From positions 1 to 64,000 of the forward strand of contig JAXHVH010000001.1 in the NCBI GenBank assembly GCA_034189085.1: 64,000 nt of DNA, written 5' to 3'. The position numbers and the translations under genes are program-made. Source of the stretch: M55B129 sp034189085 (GTDB lineage: Bacteria; Bacillota; Dethiobacteria; DTU022). Below the pieces are notes generated by a model. It was not told the origin of the DNA, made no database searches, and saw nothing but the letters and a program-made list of their open reading frames with translations. This document shows positions 18,946 through 28,191 of the stretch, piece after piece (positions within the stretch are counted from its first letter, which is position 1; each line of letters opens with the position of its first letter).

Positions 18946-20799
18946 TTAATTTATTCTTTTCACCAGGGCGTCCAAATCTAAGTCTGCCAGTATATCGGCA
19001 AGAGGTTCCCCGGTTTTTTTATCCCATCCCATGGATTCATAATATAACTCCTTCATTTGATTAAAAACATCTCCAATACGATAATCGGATGCGGGGCCAT
19101 CTGAAGGCCGGGCAGCATACCTCGTTGATGGTTTATCTAAATTTGATGTCAAACCAGATTTGCTATTATAAAACCGCATTAGATTGATGATCCGCTTGCC
19201 AATTTTCATTAATTGTTCTCTCGAAAAATCATCCCCGGTAGCCGCAGTAAGAGCAGCCGCAGTAAGATTAATATCTTCAGCTGCTGATATCCGGCAGATC
19301 CCAAGGCTGTCATCCACTACCCTGCGCCCGCTTATCGCAGCATTCTGCCGGGCAACCTGTTCCCAGGAAAATTGATCATCTATCGGCTTCATGTTGTGCT
19401 GGGTAACATCCATAGCGCCCCCGGTTACTTCGATTGTCCCCGTGTCAGAGGTGCAGGTATCCAGATATTCAGTCCAAACTGCACGGTGGTCATGGCTTCG
19501 CGGTGTGTTACCCTTTTCAGTGTATACAGCACACTGCTGTGCTGAACCACCTATCTTTTTTGCAGCCCCTTTGACACCTTCAGCCAGCAAATTACCGAAA
19601 CCATGTCTTTTTGAAATATTGTTTAACAACAACATGGCAGTGTAAAAAGAACCCCACGATAGTTCAAGGTTATCTGCTTCTTCTGCAGTAAGATACCCCT
19701 TTTCAAAACATTCCATAACCCAGGCTAATAACCATCCGGTCTCATTAACATCCATACCCATTCGGTCAGCATAATCAGCCAGGACCAGCGAAAGGGTGGG
19801 GTCTGTTATGCCGATCATCGGGCCCATTGAGGCCATAGCTTCATACTCCGGTTCATCTGCAACGAATCCTTTAAAAGGACCAGATATTACTTTTGTATAA
19901 CCACAGTGGCTAAAGTTGCAGGCCCAGCATGGTTTTCTTTTATAATTAAACTTCTGCCGCAAAGATTCTCCGCTGAATTTTCCATTTTCCGGAAAAATGC
20001 TGGTGGTTAAATTTTTCACCGGCAATGCGCCGCTTTTATGTAATATCGGATGACCGGCATTGGTCCCCCACCGGAAGCAATCGCTGCCCGCAGGTGAATT
20101 TATGGCAGTTTCATTCATTTTTCCGGCTGCATCCATAAGTTTGGACTTATCATAAATAGCAAATTTTTTCTTACCGCGCTTGATGACAATAGCCTTGACT
20201 TTTTTTACTCCCATCACCGCTCCGATTCCATTGTGAGCAGCAGCATGACCATAATCTCCTAAAATACAGGCAAATCTTACTAGATTTTCTCCGGCGGGGC
20301 CTATGCAGATTATGCTGAGCTGGTTGGAATTTAAACCATATTCTTTATACAACGCTTCCTGTGTCTGGATTGTATCAAGCCCAACCAGATGAGATGCTTC
20401 TTTTATCTGAATATTATTTTCGTCCACATAAAGGTAAACCCATTCCTTTGAAATACCTTCAAGTACCATTGCCTGGTAACCGCAAAACTTTAAAAAAGCT
20501 CCCATATAACCGTTGGCCTGACTGGTCCCGATTCCCCCGGTCATGGGCCCTTTCGTGACAGTGCCATAGGTGCCTGATCCTTTTACAGCGGTACCGGCTA
20601 AAGGTCCGGTTGAAAAGAAAAGCTTATTTTTTGGACTGTCCCAGGTTGTCCCCGTTTCAACTTCCTCACAGAAATATTTCAGCCCTAAACCGGTCCCACC
20701 CAGCCATTCCTTTAAAATATCTGCAGGGATATCCTCAGTTATGACATTTTTTTCAGACAACTTAAAGCGGATCATCTTATCAACATATCCATAGACCAA
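18946..20799 (-). CDS. Aldehyde ferredoxin oxidoreductase-family tungstoenzyme
   Basis: 617 residues with the three AOR domains. The Fe-S cysteines are Cys291, Cys294 and Cys299 (CWACNFSHC) plus a late one in SLGICRI near 505. The spacing is CX2CX4C rather than the CX2CX3C of known AORs. AAHNGIGAVMG near 186-197 replaces the usual AARGG.GAVMG. The family uses a bis-pterin tungsten cofactor to oxidise aldehydes to acids with ferredoxin or to run in reverse, and includes the BamB subunit of benzoyl-CoA reductase, so the substrate is open. The start is TTG at 20799 behind GGGGGTGGGG, 25 bases after an OYE gene. Its partner copy is 23129-24982. Confidence 0.85.
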   Translation of the reverse strand: MVYGYVDKMIRFKLSEKNVITEDIPADILKEWLGGTGLGLKYFCEEVETGTTWDSPKNKLFFSTGPLAGTAVKGSGTYGTVTKGPMTGGIGTSQANGYMGAFLKFCGYQAMVLEGISKEWVYLYVDENNIQIKEASHLVGLDTIQTQEALYKEYGLNSNQLSIICIGPAGENLVRFACILGDYGHAAAHNGIGAVMGVKKVKAIVIKRGKKKFAIYDKSKLMDAAGKMNETAINSPAGSDCFRWGTNAGHPILHKSGALPVKNLTTSIFPENGKFSGESLRQKFNYKRKPCWACNFSHCGYTKVISGPFKGFVADEPEYEAMASMGPMIGITDPTLSLVLADYADRMGMDVNETGWLLAWVMECFEKGYLTAEEADNLELSWGSFYTAMLLLNNISKRHGFGNLLAEGVKGAAKKIGGSAQQCAVYTEKGNTPRSHDHRAVWTEYLDTCTSDTGTIEVTGGAMDVTQHNMKPIDDQFSWEQVARQNAAISGRRVVDDSLGICRISAAEDINLTAAALTAATGDDFSREQLMKIGKRIINLMRFYNSKSGLTSNLDKPSTRYAARPSDGPASDYRIGDVFNQMKELYYESMGWDKKTGEPLADILADLDLDALVKRIN

Positions 20800-20824
20800 A
20801 GCCCCACCCCCTTATGCCATAACT

Positions 20825-22780
20825 TTAGAGCTCAACGGCAACATTAAATCCTCCATGAACGGCCTCTTTGATTGTCTGAGGTTTGATGCAATCGCCAATT
20901 GGATAAACAAACTCTGCTGAATCGCTTAAGTCAGATACCAGTCCTGCCCGGGGGATAAAACCCAGTGAAAGGACTACTGTGTCAGCTTTAATTTTGGCGC
21001 GGCGCCAATTCTTATCGATCACCACAGCTCCATCGTCTGTTATTTCTTCCAGTTTGGTCTCGTCTATAAACCTGACTCCATATTCTTCAAGCAGGTAGGC
21101 AAGGCCGCGGGGCCAATCTTCAGACAATGTATCGTAACTCAACAAATCTATTATGATCACATTTTTACCATCTTTGGCCAGCTGAAGTGCTGCTTCTCCC
21201 CCGGTAGAGCCACCACCGACGATGAGAACAGTTTGCCCTGTACTTTTCCTACCAAGATCGATATCGCCAACCCAGACAACATGTTCTTTTTCAACGCCAG
21301 GGACTTTTGGTATAATCGGATCCGAACCTACTGCAATTATTACAGCATCCGGATTTTCAGCCTTTACCTTATCCACAGTAGCTTCGTTGTTCAATTTTAT
21401 TGTCACTCCATCGGCTTTTTCAGTCTGCCTGATTAACCAGGCCAAATACCTGCGCATATCTTCTTTTATCTCGAGCCCTGAAGCTAAAAGTAAATTCCCT
21501 CCCAGCCGATCATTTTTTTCAAAGAGGATTACTTCATGGCCCCTAACCGAAGCTGTAATTGCAGCCTGCATACCCCCGGGGCCGCCACCGACTATGACAA
21601 CTTTCTTTTTCTGCTTTGCAGGCTCTATTTCAGAATAATCCAGCTCTCTGCCAAGTGTTGGGTTTACAGAACAACGGATCGGATAAAAATTCCTTGTCAA
21701 TTTATTGCATGTATGGCAGCGGAGGCAAGGCCTGACATCTTCTGCTTTACCGTGTTTAACTTTATTAACAATTTCAGGATCAGCCAGCATCGCTCTGGCC
21801 ATAGCTACAATATCAGCTTTGCCGGTGGCAATTATTTCTTCTGCCATTTTCATATCCATGATTGAGCCAACCGTGGTAATCGGGACGTTAAGTGCTTTTT
21901 TAAGCTTTTCTGCACGGTGTACATTGTAACAGTAGGGAAAGTAGGTCGGCTGGATTATATGCGGTACTGTTTTTGGCTCGCTGAGGACCCCTGCGGAAAC
22001 ATGAAGCAGGTCAATCTTGTCTTCTATCATTTTCACAAATTCAATAGTATCTTCTTCTTCCATTCCTCCCGGCACAAGCTCGTTTGCGCTGATCCGGTAC
22101 TCAATCGCCAATTTATTGCCTACTCTATTCCGTATGGCAGTTAAAACTTCAATAGCGAACCTGGCTCTGTTTTCCAGGCTGCCGCCGTACGCGTCAGTCC
22201 TTTTGTTCGTATAGGGTGAAAGAAACTGGCTGATCAGGTGGCCATGCGCCCCATGGACCATAATCATTTCAAAACCGGCCCTCAGGCAGCGGTAAGCAGC
22301 ATCAGCAAAATGCTGGATCACCGTATCAATCAAATCCTGATCCATTTCTTTTACCGGCCGCACCCTCCGGCCCTCCCTGGCTGCAGCCATTATTTCAGCC
22401 TGAGCCGGTATTGGAGACGGCCCGATTGTCGGCCTGTTGTTCAACACAAAACGGCCCAGATGAGAAAGTTCGATGGAAAGTTTCGCACCGTGTCGGTGGA
22501 CTTCTTCTGCCAGAATGCTCAGGCCGTTGATAACGCGATCATCGGCCATGTTAAGCTGAAATTCGTGGCCTTTGGCATATTCAAAATCAATGGGGGTCTC
22601 GCCAACAGTGACTATACCTGCTCCTCCCCGGGCAAATCTTTGATAGTAAGCAACCATCTGCCTCGTCACAAAACCATCGGGAGAGGTCAGCATGTAGCAG
22701 GCAGGTGAAAGTTCAATCCTGTTTCTGACCACCACATCTCCGAACTGAAAGGGTGATAAAACATGCTCGTAATTACCCAT
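20825..22780 (-). CDS. OYE-family NADH:flavin/Fe-S oxidoreductase
   Basis: 651 residues, with FMN barrel, CLRCHTC plus a fourth Cys 11 residues later, and a Rossmann half with GGGPGG and GGGSTG. HGAHGH (about 171-176) has His where canonical ene-reductases have Tyr. Its closest relatives here are 34951-36912 and 45752-47725 (shared VKNRIE.(A/S)PA start). ATG at 22780 follows AGAGGAGGATTAGAG. It lies between a ThiS/MoaD-like gene (81 bases) and an AOR gene (25 bases), so electrons may pass from NADH through this enzyme or through ferredoxin to a shared substrate series. Confidence 0.85.
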   Translation of the reverse strand: MGNYEHVLSPFQFGDVVVRNRIELSPACYMLTSPDGFVTRQMVAYYQRFARGGAGIVTVGETPIDFEYAKGHEFQLNMADDRVINGLSILAEEVHRHGAKLSIELSHLGRFVLNNRPTIGPSPIPAQAEIMAAAREGRRVRPVKEMDQDLIDTVIQHFADAAYRCLRAGFEMIMVHGAHGHLISQFLSPYTNKRTDAYGGSLENRARFAIEVLTAIRNRVGNKLAIEYRISANELVPGGMEEEDTIEFVKMIEDKIDLLHVSAGVLSEPKTVPHIIQPTYFPYCYNVHRAEKLKKALNVPITTVGSIMDMKMAEEIIATGKADIVAMARAMLADPEIVNKVKHGKAEDVRPCLRCHTCNKLTRNFYPIRCSVNPTLGRELDYSEIEPAKQKKKVVIVGGGPGGMQAAITASVRGHEVILFEKNDRLGGNLLLASGLEIKEDMRRYLAWLIRQTEKADGVTIKLNNEATVDKVKAENPDAVIIAVGSDPIIPKVPGVEKEHVVWVGDIDLGRKSTGQTVLIVGGGSTGGEAALQLAKDGKNVIIIDLLSYDTLSEDWPRGLAYLLEEYGVRFIDETKLEEITDDGAVVIDKNWRRAKIKADTVVLSLGFIPRAGLVSDLSDSAEFVYPIGDCIKPQTIKEAVHGGFNVAVEL

Positions 22781-22861
22781 CTCTAATCCTCCTCTGTTTA
22801 TGAACTACAGTTAATCGGGCAACCAGCGTCCAAAGAAACGATGAATGCTAACCATTCGCTT

Positions 22862-23083
22862 TTAACCACCTGATACGACAGGCAGTATAGTAACCAGATC
22901 TCCTTCGTTCAGTTGATAATGGTGTGGTTTGATCAAACCGTTAACCACGATAAAATGTTCATATTTTTTATAATCCAGCTCTTCAATCAGCTCTCCCAGA
23001 GTTGAACAATCTTTCACTTCATGCTTTTTCCTTTCACGTGCATTAGGACCGGCGGCAAGATAATCTTCCAGGTAAATAAACAA
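22862..23083 (-). CDS. ThiS/MoaD-family sulfur carrier
   Basis: 73 residues, beta-grasp type, ending in SGG, the diglycine tail that is thiocarboxylated in MoaD and ThiS. It is directly downstream of an AOR gene (45 bases), so a dedicated sulfur donor for the pterin dithiolene of the tungsten cofactor is the likely job. The start is TTG at 23083 after GGGGAAAATC. Thiamine synthesis is unlikely, as no thi genes are near. Confidence 0.75.
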   Translation of the reverse strand: MFIYLEDYLAAGPNARERKKHEVKDCSTLGELIEELDYKKYEHFIVVNGLIKPHHYQLNEGDLVTILPVVSGG

Positions 23084-23128
23084 AGATTTTCCCCTCTGGC
23101 ATATAAATATATATCTTTCATCTACATA

Positions 23129-24982
23129 TCACGGAGCCCATTTTATAAGCTCTGACAACCCCAATTTTTTCAGGGTTTCAGGCAACGGCTTTCCAGTTTC
23201 CTTATCCCAACCCATCAGTTCATAATATCTGTCTTTCATTTTCCTGAAAGCTTCAGCCACATTTTGTCCGGCTGCCGGTCCGTCTACCGGGCTGGAAGAA
23301 TAACGTGGTGATGGTTTATCCTTATCAGCTGTTAATCCGGTGTGGTAATTATATAGCCGCATCAAGTTGACAATCCTCTTCCCTATTGTCATGAGCTCTT
23401 CCGCAGTAAAGGGATCACCGGTAGCCGCCGTCAGAGCTTCAGCTGTAAGAAATATATCTTCTGCTGCAGGCAAACGGCAAATTCCAAGGCTATCTTCCAT
23501 TACTCTTCGCCCGCTCAAAACTGCATTCTGTCTGGCTACCTGTTCCCATGAAAAAGGATCACTGATCGGTTCCAGACCGTGCTGCTTAACATTGATGCCC
23601 CCACCAGTTGTTTCAATAGTGCCTGTATTGGAAACACATGTATCGAGGTACTCATTCCAGATAGCCCGGTGATCATGGCTTCGCGGTGTATTGGCTTTTC
23701 CAGTAAACACGGCACACTCATAAGCCGGACTTCCCATTGCTTCGGCCGCCTTTTTTACCCCTCCTGACAAACGGTCGCAAAATCCTTCTCTATGTGCCAT
23801 TTTCCAAATAAACTTTTTAGTATTTTCAAAGTTGCCCCAGTTCATTTCCAGGCCATCAAGATCATCAGCTGTTAGATATCCCTTCTCATAACATTCCATT
23901 ATCCAGGCCACCATCCAGCCAGTTTCATTGCAATCCATTCCCAGCCTGTCGATATGATCTGCCAGCATTAGCGAGAGGGTGGGATCATTGATTCCAATCA
24001 ATGGCCCCATGGCCGCCATTGCTTCATATTCCGGCTCTTCGGTTGTAAAACCGGCAAAGGGGCCGGATTTTACGGTCAAAGTACCACAATGGTCCCAGTT
24101 ACATCCCCAGCAAGGCCTTTTTTTATAAGCAAATTGATTGCGGAGTGCTTCTCCATCATATTTCACAAAGTCAGGGAATATGCTGGTGGTCAGGTTTTTT
24201 ACAGGGAGTCCCCCCATTTTATGAAGAATCGGGTGCGCTACATTAGTGCCCCATTTACTGGTATCAAGACCGGCAGGAGTGTTTAGAGTAGCATCATGAA
24301 TTTTCCCTGCTATCTCCCGCAATTTATCCTTGTTGGACACTGCAACCCCTTTGCTGCCTCGTTTAACCACTATTGCTTTTACTTTTTTTGATCCGAGAAC
24401 TGTGCCGATGCCATTATGTGCAGCAACATGTCCATGATCACCCACCAGGCAAGAAAATTTGACCTGATTTTCCGCCGCCGGCCCTATGCAGGAGATGCTG
24501 ATCCGGGTCGGTTTTGAATTATATTCCTTTTGCAGCGCTTCCTGTGTCTGAATCGTATCAAGGCCCACCAGATGTTCAGCAGATTTGATCTCCACTTTAT
24601 CCTCATCTATGTAAAGGTACACCCATTCACTGGCCTGACCCTGCACTATTAAACCTTGATATCCACAAAATTTTAAGAATGCCCCCATGAAACCGTTTGC
24701 CTGAGAAGAAGCCAAACCTCCAGTCATTGGTCCCTTTGTGACAACACTGTACGTTCCGGAACCTTTAACAGCGGTACCAGCTAAAGGTCCGGTAGCGATA
24801 ACCAGGATATTGGCTGGATCGTCCCATGAAGTATCAGGAGGAACTTCCTCATACATATATTTAACACCGAGACCGGTTCCACCAAGCCATTTCTTCAATA
24901 ATTCATGAGGAAGTTCTTCCTTGATAAAAGTCTTAGTGTCAAGATCAAAACACAGTAAATTGCCAGTATATCCTGATAGCAT
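23129..24982 (-). CDS. Aldehyde ferredoxin oxidoreductase-family tungstoenzyme
   Basis: 617 residues, the same length as the copy at 18946 and similar throughout. CWGCNWDHC puts Cys at 291, 294 and 299 (CX2CX4C), with the fourth in SLGICRL. AAHNGIGTVLG again replaces the usual arginine-glycine stretch. ATG at 24982 has AGGAGG upstream. It follows two MmgE/PrpD genes and precedes a MoaD-like gene. Retention of both copies in one operon suggests different substrates or a heteromeric enzyme. Confidence 0.85.
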   Translation of the reverse strand: MLSGYTGNLLCFDLDTKTFIKEELPHELLKKWLGGTGLGVKYMYEEVPPDTSWDDPANILVIATGPLAGTAVKGSGTYSVVTKGPMTGGLASSQANGFMGAFLKFCGYQGLIVQGQASEWVYLYIDEDKVEIKSAEHLVGLDTIQTQEALQKEYNSKPTRISISCIGPAAENQVKFSCLVGDHGHVAAHNGIGTVLGSKKVKAIVVKRGSKGVAVSNKDKLREIAGKIHDATLNTPAGLDTSKWGTNVAHPILHKMGGLPVKNLTTSIFPDFVKYDGEALRNQFAYKKRPCWGCNWDHCGTLTVKSGPFAGFTTEEPEYEAMAAMGPLIGINDPTLSLMLADHIDRLGMDCNETGWMVAWIMECYEKGYLTADDLDGLEMNWGNFENTKKFIWKMAHREGFCDRLSGGVKKAAEAMGSPAYECAVFTGKANTPRSHDHRAIWNEYLDTCVSNTGTIETTGGGINVKQHGLEPISDPFSWEQVARQNAVLSGRRVMEDSLGICRLPAAEDIFLTAEALTAATGDPFTAEELMTIGKRIVNLMRLYNYHTGLTADKDKPSPRYSSSPVDGPAAGQNVAEAFRKMKDRYYELMGWDKETGKPLPETLKKLGLSELIKWAP

Positions 24983-25029
24983 TTTTTCCTCCTCATAATT
25001 GATTTGTTAATCAATATAAAATTAAATAT

Positions 25030-26409
25030 TTAATAGAGACAAGAAACGAGTTCATGAACATCTTTTAAATCTTCAAAGTGCGATACATAATCAATCACTT
25101 TTTCAATTTTATTTTTCCCCAAAGTAAAGCTGGCTACAAAGCGGAATTTTTCAATTACCTCTTCAAACGAAACCGGATTTTCTGGATCGCCTTTCGGATA
25201 TTCAACATGGGCAGTATATTCTTTGCCGTCCTTTGTCCTGGCAATTACAGTAGCCGGATAACGGCTCGGGTATACTGCTTCTATCTCGGGATCTACTTCC
25301 CACTTAACCTTCGATGCCAGTTCCAATACTTCAGGATCCTTGATTGCCTCATCGGTAAATTCAGGCACTGAAGCACGCCCCTTGCATATGCCCACGGCAA
25401 CTGCATAAGGCAGGCTGAATTGAGCATTAACCACATTTTTAGGCCTAACTTTGATATCTTCAGGATAGCAAAGATGAGATATAGTAAAATTATTTGCCTT
25501 GGCCAGTATTTCTACAACATCGTTGGCTTTGAGGCCTTGCTGGTGCAAATCTAAAGCACAATCTGCCAGCGGAGCACTGAAACGGCAACAAGCATGAACC
25601 TTGATACTATTATCAGACATTTCCCATTTTTCGCCAAAACGATCGGTTATTTTATTCAGGTCATACTGATCCTTATGCGAATAAGCTCGCATAAAACCAT
25701 TGGTTCCTTCGAAAATTGTCCGTGGCCCAGTAAAACCGTTCCCCGCCAACAAAGCAGATAAAACTCCGCTCATGGATGCATGGCCAGCCTGAAAACGCTT
25801 GGTCCAGACACCATCAGTGTTAAATTCGCCCAGACCGGCAGCCTGGCTACCAGCAATTCCCAATGTCATTGTTCCTTTTTGCATATCATAACCCAGGAGT
25901 TTCATCGCTCCAGCTGCCGCACCAAAGACTCCACAGGTTCCGGTGGGATGAAATCCCTGATAATAGGTCTGTCCTAAAAATGCTTCACCGAGCCTTATAG
26001 TCACTTCAGAACCATAGATAAATGCCGTCAGAAAATTTTTACCATCAGTTTTAGAAGCTTCGGCAAGCGATAACAGAGCCGGGAAAACAACAACCGTTGA
26101 ATGCTGGGTCCCTTCCCTGTGATCATCATCCATATCAAAAGCATGGCCCATTGTGGCATTGGCCAGTGCCGCCAAAGGGGAAGAAATTTTTATACCGTAT
26201 CCCAGCACAGTACTTTGAGGGTTCCCTCCCAATGCAAAAATTGTGTTGGTTATTGCCTTACTTGATTCAACTTCTTTTGCCCCCACTATACAGGCTAAAA
26301 CATCAAGAATAAATTTCTTTGCATTCGCCCGAACATCACCGGGTATGTCTTCATATTTTAAATCCTTCCCAATCTGCGCAATCCTCTCTGCTATCGTTAA
26401 TTCAACCAA
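25030..26409 (-). CDS. MmgE/PrpD family protein
   Basis: 459 residues, full length. MDDDHREGTQHST near 93-105, HPTGTCGVFGAAAGA near 150-164, RFQAGHAS near 205 and HACCRFS near 275 are the family's conserved places. It should be a cofactor-free dehydratase, epimerase or decarboxylase of a small carboxylic acid. The start is TTG at 26409 behind GGGAGGAATCTATA. It is the second gene of the sigma54-driven operon, 32 bases after another PrpD-like gene. Confidence 0.8.
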   Translation of the reverse strand: MVELTIAERIAQIGKDLKYEDIPGDVRANAKKFILDVLACIVGAKEVESSKAITNTIFALGGNPQSTVLGYGIKISSPLAALANATMGHAFDMDDDHREGTQHSTVVVFPALLSLAEASKTDGKNFLTAFIYGSEVTIRLGEAFLGQTYYQGFHPTGTCGVFGAAAGAMKLLGYDMQKGTMTLGIAGSQAAGLGEFNTDGVWTKRFQAGHASMSGVLSALLAGNGFTGPRTIFEGTNGFMRAYSHKDQYDLNKITDRFGEKWEMSDNSIKVHACCRFSAPLADCALDLHQQGLKANDVVEILAKANNFTISHLCYPEDIKVRPKNVVNAQFSLPYAVAVGICKGRASVPEFTDEAIKDPEVLELASKVKWEVDPEIEAVYPSRYPATVIARTKDGKEYTAHVEYPKGDPENPVSFEEVIEKFRFVASFTLGKNKIEKVIDYVSHFEDLKDVHELVSCLY

Positions 26410-26441
26410 TATAGATTCCTCCCACCAATTTAGATTATTTA

Positions 26442-27815
26442 CTATGCAAGCAATGAAATCAGTTCTGAAGCTTTATACTGATCCATTTTTTTAACCGCTT
26501 CAATGATTCCGCCAATTCGTTTTTCATCATTAATACTAAAACGGGCAAGTGAAGAAAATTTTTCTTCAAGTTCTTCATCGGTCATCGGTTCTTCAGGATC
26601 TCCCTTGCAGTAATCCACTCTTCCGAAAAGCTCTTTTCCACCCCGCAGGCGAACAATAACTTCTGCCGGAAAAGCCTTGGGCAATAATTTATCCAGTTCA
26701 GTAGAATGTTCCATTTTTACCCTGGCCATCAGGGCTCTTATTTCAGGATCATGAAGTTTCTCCTCAGTATACTGCTCGATAAATGCCTGCCCGTCTATTA
26801 AAGCAACAGCGATACTGTACGGCAGGCTGAACTGGGCGTCAACTATATTTTTCGGATTGTATTTAACATCTTTTGGTTCACATACCCCCCTTACAGCCAT
26901 TCCGATCACCTTTACTGTCACTTCTTCAATTTCCCGATAATCAATAGCATACTTCTCCCGCAGCTTAAGAGCCGCATAAATGGGAGAATGATTGTAACGA
27001 CAATTTGCATATGGTTTAAAACCTGTTCGCATAATTCCAAAATGGCTGTAATCAAGGTTTTCAGTTAATCTTGAACTGTCTGCATCGTCAGAATAAGAGA
27101 CAAGGAAACCTGATCTTCCTTCAAATACCCATTTCGGGCCGGTGAATCCTTCACGAGCAAGCATGGCAGATAAAATACCCCCCTGGGAAGCTACTGCAGG
27201 ATTGATTCGCTTTGTCAGCGAACCATCAGCATAGCATTCCAGGTTCCCTGAAGTGAAACTGCCAGCGATACCGATAGCACTGGCAATCTGCGTTCTGTTT
27301 AAATCCATAAGCAATGCCGCAGCCAAAGCCGCTCCAAAAATACCGTTGATCGATGTAGGATGCAACCCTCTTTCAAACTGACTATCCGGGTTTGCCGCCT
27401 GGCCAATTCGATACATTAAGTCATAACCGGCAATAATTGCTTTTAATAAACTGTTTCCATCTTTATCCTGTTTCTCGGCTACTGCAAAAGCCGCCGGCAT
27501 TATTGCCACGGCAGGATGTCCGCCGGCTCCATAATTGAGGTCATCCATTTCCAACCCGTGACTGGCAGCAGAATTAATGAAAGCAGCAATTTCACACGGT
27601 GCTTTCCCATGAAGAATGACAGTGCTCTCAGGAGGTACTTTCCTGTGACTAAAGCAGCGTCTGATCATCTCACTTGATTCCAGGTTAACTCCTCCTATGG
27701 CACAGCCCAGATAATCAAGAACACACTGTTTTGCTTTAGCCATCAAATCTACAGTTAGTTCATCATTGGTAAAATCTATATAATATTTGGTAAGATCTTC
27801 GCTGGCGCTGTTAAT
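26442..27815 (-). CDS. MmgE/PrpD family protein, probable ATT start
   Basis: 457 residues if begun at 27815. The first ATG in frame (27743) would cut off the conserved N-terminal helix; the upstream codons give SASEDLTKYYIDFTNDEL, which fits the family. The only well-placed start behind AGGAGG (spacing 6) is ATT at 27815-27813, a rare initiation codon, unless a base is misread. Family marks are LEMDDLNYG near 95, HPTSINGIFGAAL near 145 and KPYANCRYNHS near 268. It is the first gene of the operon under the -24/-12 promoter at 27913-27928 and lies next to the PrpR-type activator, as prp genes do. Confidence 0.75.
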   Translation of the reverse strand: MNSASEDLTKYYIDFTNDELTVDLMAKAKQCVLDYLGCAIGGVNLESSEMIRRCFSHRKVPPESTVILHGKAPCEIAAFINSAASHGLEMDDLNYGAGGHPAVAIMPAAFAVAEKQDKDGNSLLKAIIAGYDLMYRIGQAANPDSQFERGLHPTSINGIFGAALAAALLMDLNRTQIASAIGIAGSFTSGNLECYADGSLTKRINPAVASQGGILSAMLAREGFTGPKWVFEGRSGFLVSYSDDADSSRLTENLDYSHFGIMRTGFKPYANCRYNHSPIYAALKLREKYAIDYREIEEVTVKVIGMAVRGVCEPKDVKYNPKNIVDAQFSLPYSIAVALIDGQAFIEQYTEEKLHDPEIRALMARVKMEHSTELDKLLPKAFPAEVIVRLRGGKELFGRVDYCKGDPEEPMTDEELEEKFSSLARFSINDEKRIGGIIEAVKKMDQYKASELISLLA

Positions 27816-27912
27816 TTGTATCCTCCTCCCAGTTTTTATTTGATTGCGTAACCCTTTTTACCTCAACAGCCATCACTCAGTCAGTCTTAATAGATAATCT
27901 ATTTATTTAGTA

Positions 27913-27928
27913 TGCAAAAGGAGTGCCA
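27913..27928 (-). promoter_or_regulatory. Sigma54 (-24/-12) promoter
   Basis: On the minus strand the sequence TGGCAC, five bases (TCCTT), then TTGCA matches the sigma54 consensus TGGCACN5TTGCW without a mismatch. Transcription should start near 27901, about 85 bases before the first PrpD-like gene. The adjacent gene encodes a sigma54-dependent activator. Confidence 0.9.
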
Positions 27929-28042
27929 ATATATTTTTTGAAAGCTTCCATTTTCAATTTTTGAAAAAATCCTTCTGTGGCAGGTTATTTTTAGATTTGC
28001 CCTATTATAAAAACACCAGGGATCAGGCTTCGTTGAACAAAG

Positions 28043-28070
28043 TGTTTCATATATGTTTCATATATGTTGC
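28043..28070 (-). promoter_or_regulatory. Tandem 11-bp repeats, likely activator-binding site
   Basis: TGTTTCATATA occurs at 28043-28053 and again at 28054-28064, followed by TGTTGC. The period of about one helical turn puts both copies on the same DNA face. They lie some 115 bases upstream of the -24 element, the normal distance of enhancer sites for sigma54 activators. The binding protein is presumably the neighbouring PrpR-type regulator. Confidence 0.65.
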
Positions 28071-28130
28071 TTAATGTGTCTCAGAATAAAACAACCAACG
28101 CAAAATATAACCTGCAAATCATGCTTAACC

Positions 28131-28162
28131 AAAAAACTGCTCCATTATTGAAGCAGTTTTTT
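28131..28162 (-). terminator. Rho-independent terminator of the regulator gene
   Basis: AAAAAACTGCT (28131-28141) pairs with AGCAGTTTTTT (28152-28162) around a 10-base loop. A and T runs on both sides make it work in either direction. It lies 30 bases after the regulator stop. Confidence 0.8.
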
Positions 28163-28191
28163 ATAAGTGCTCAATTGTGTCAAGAAGCGCT

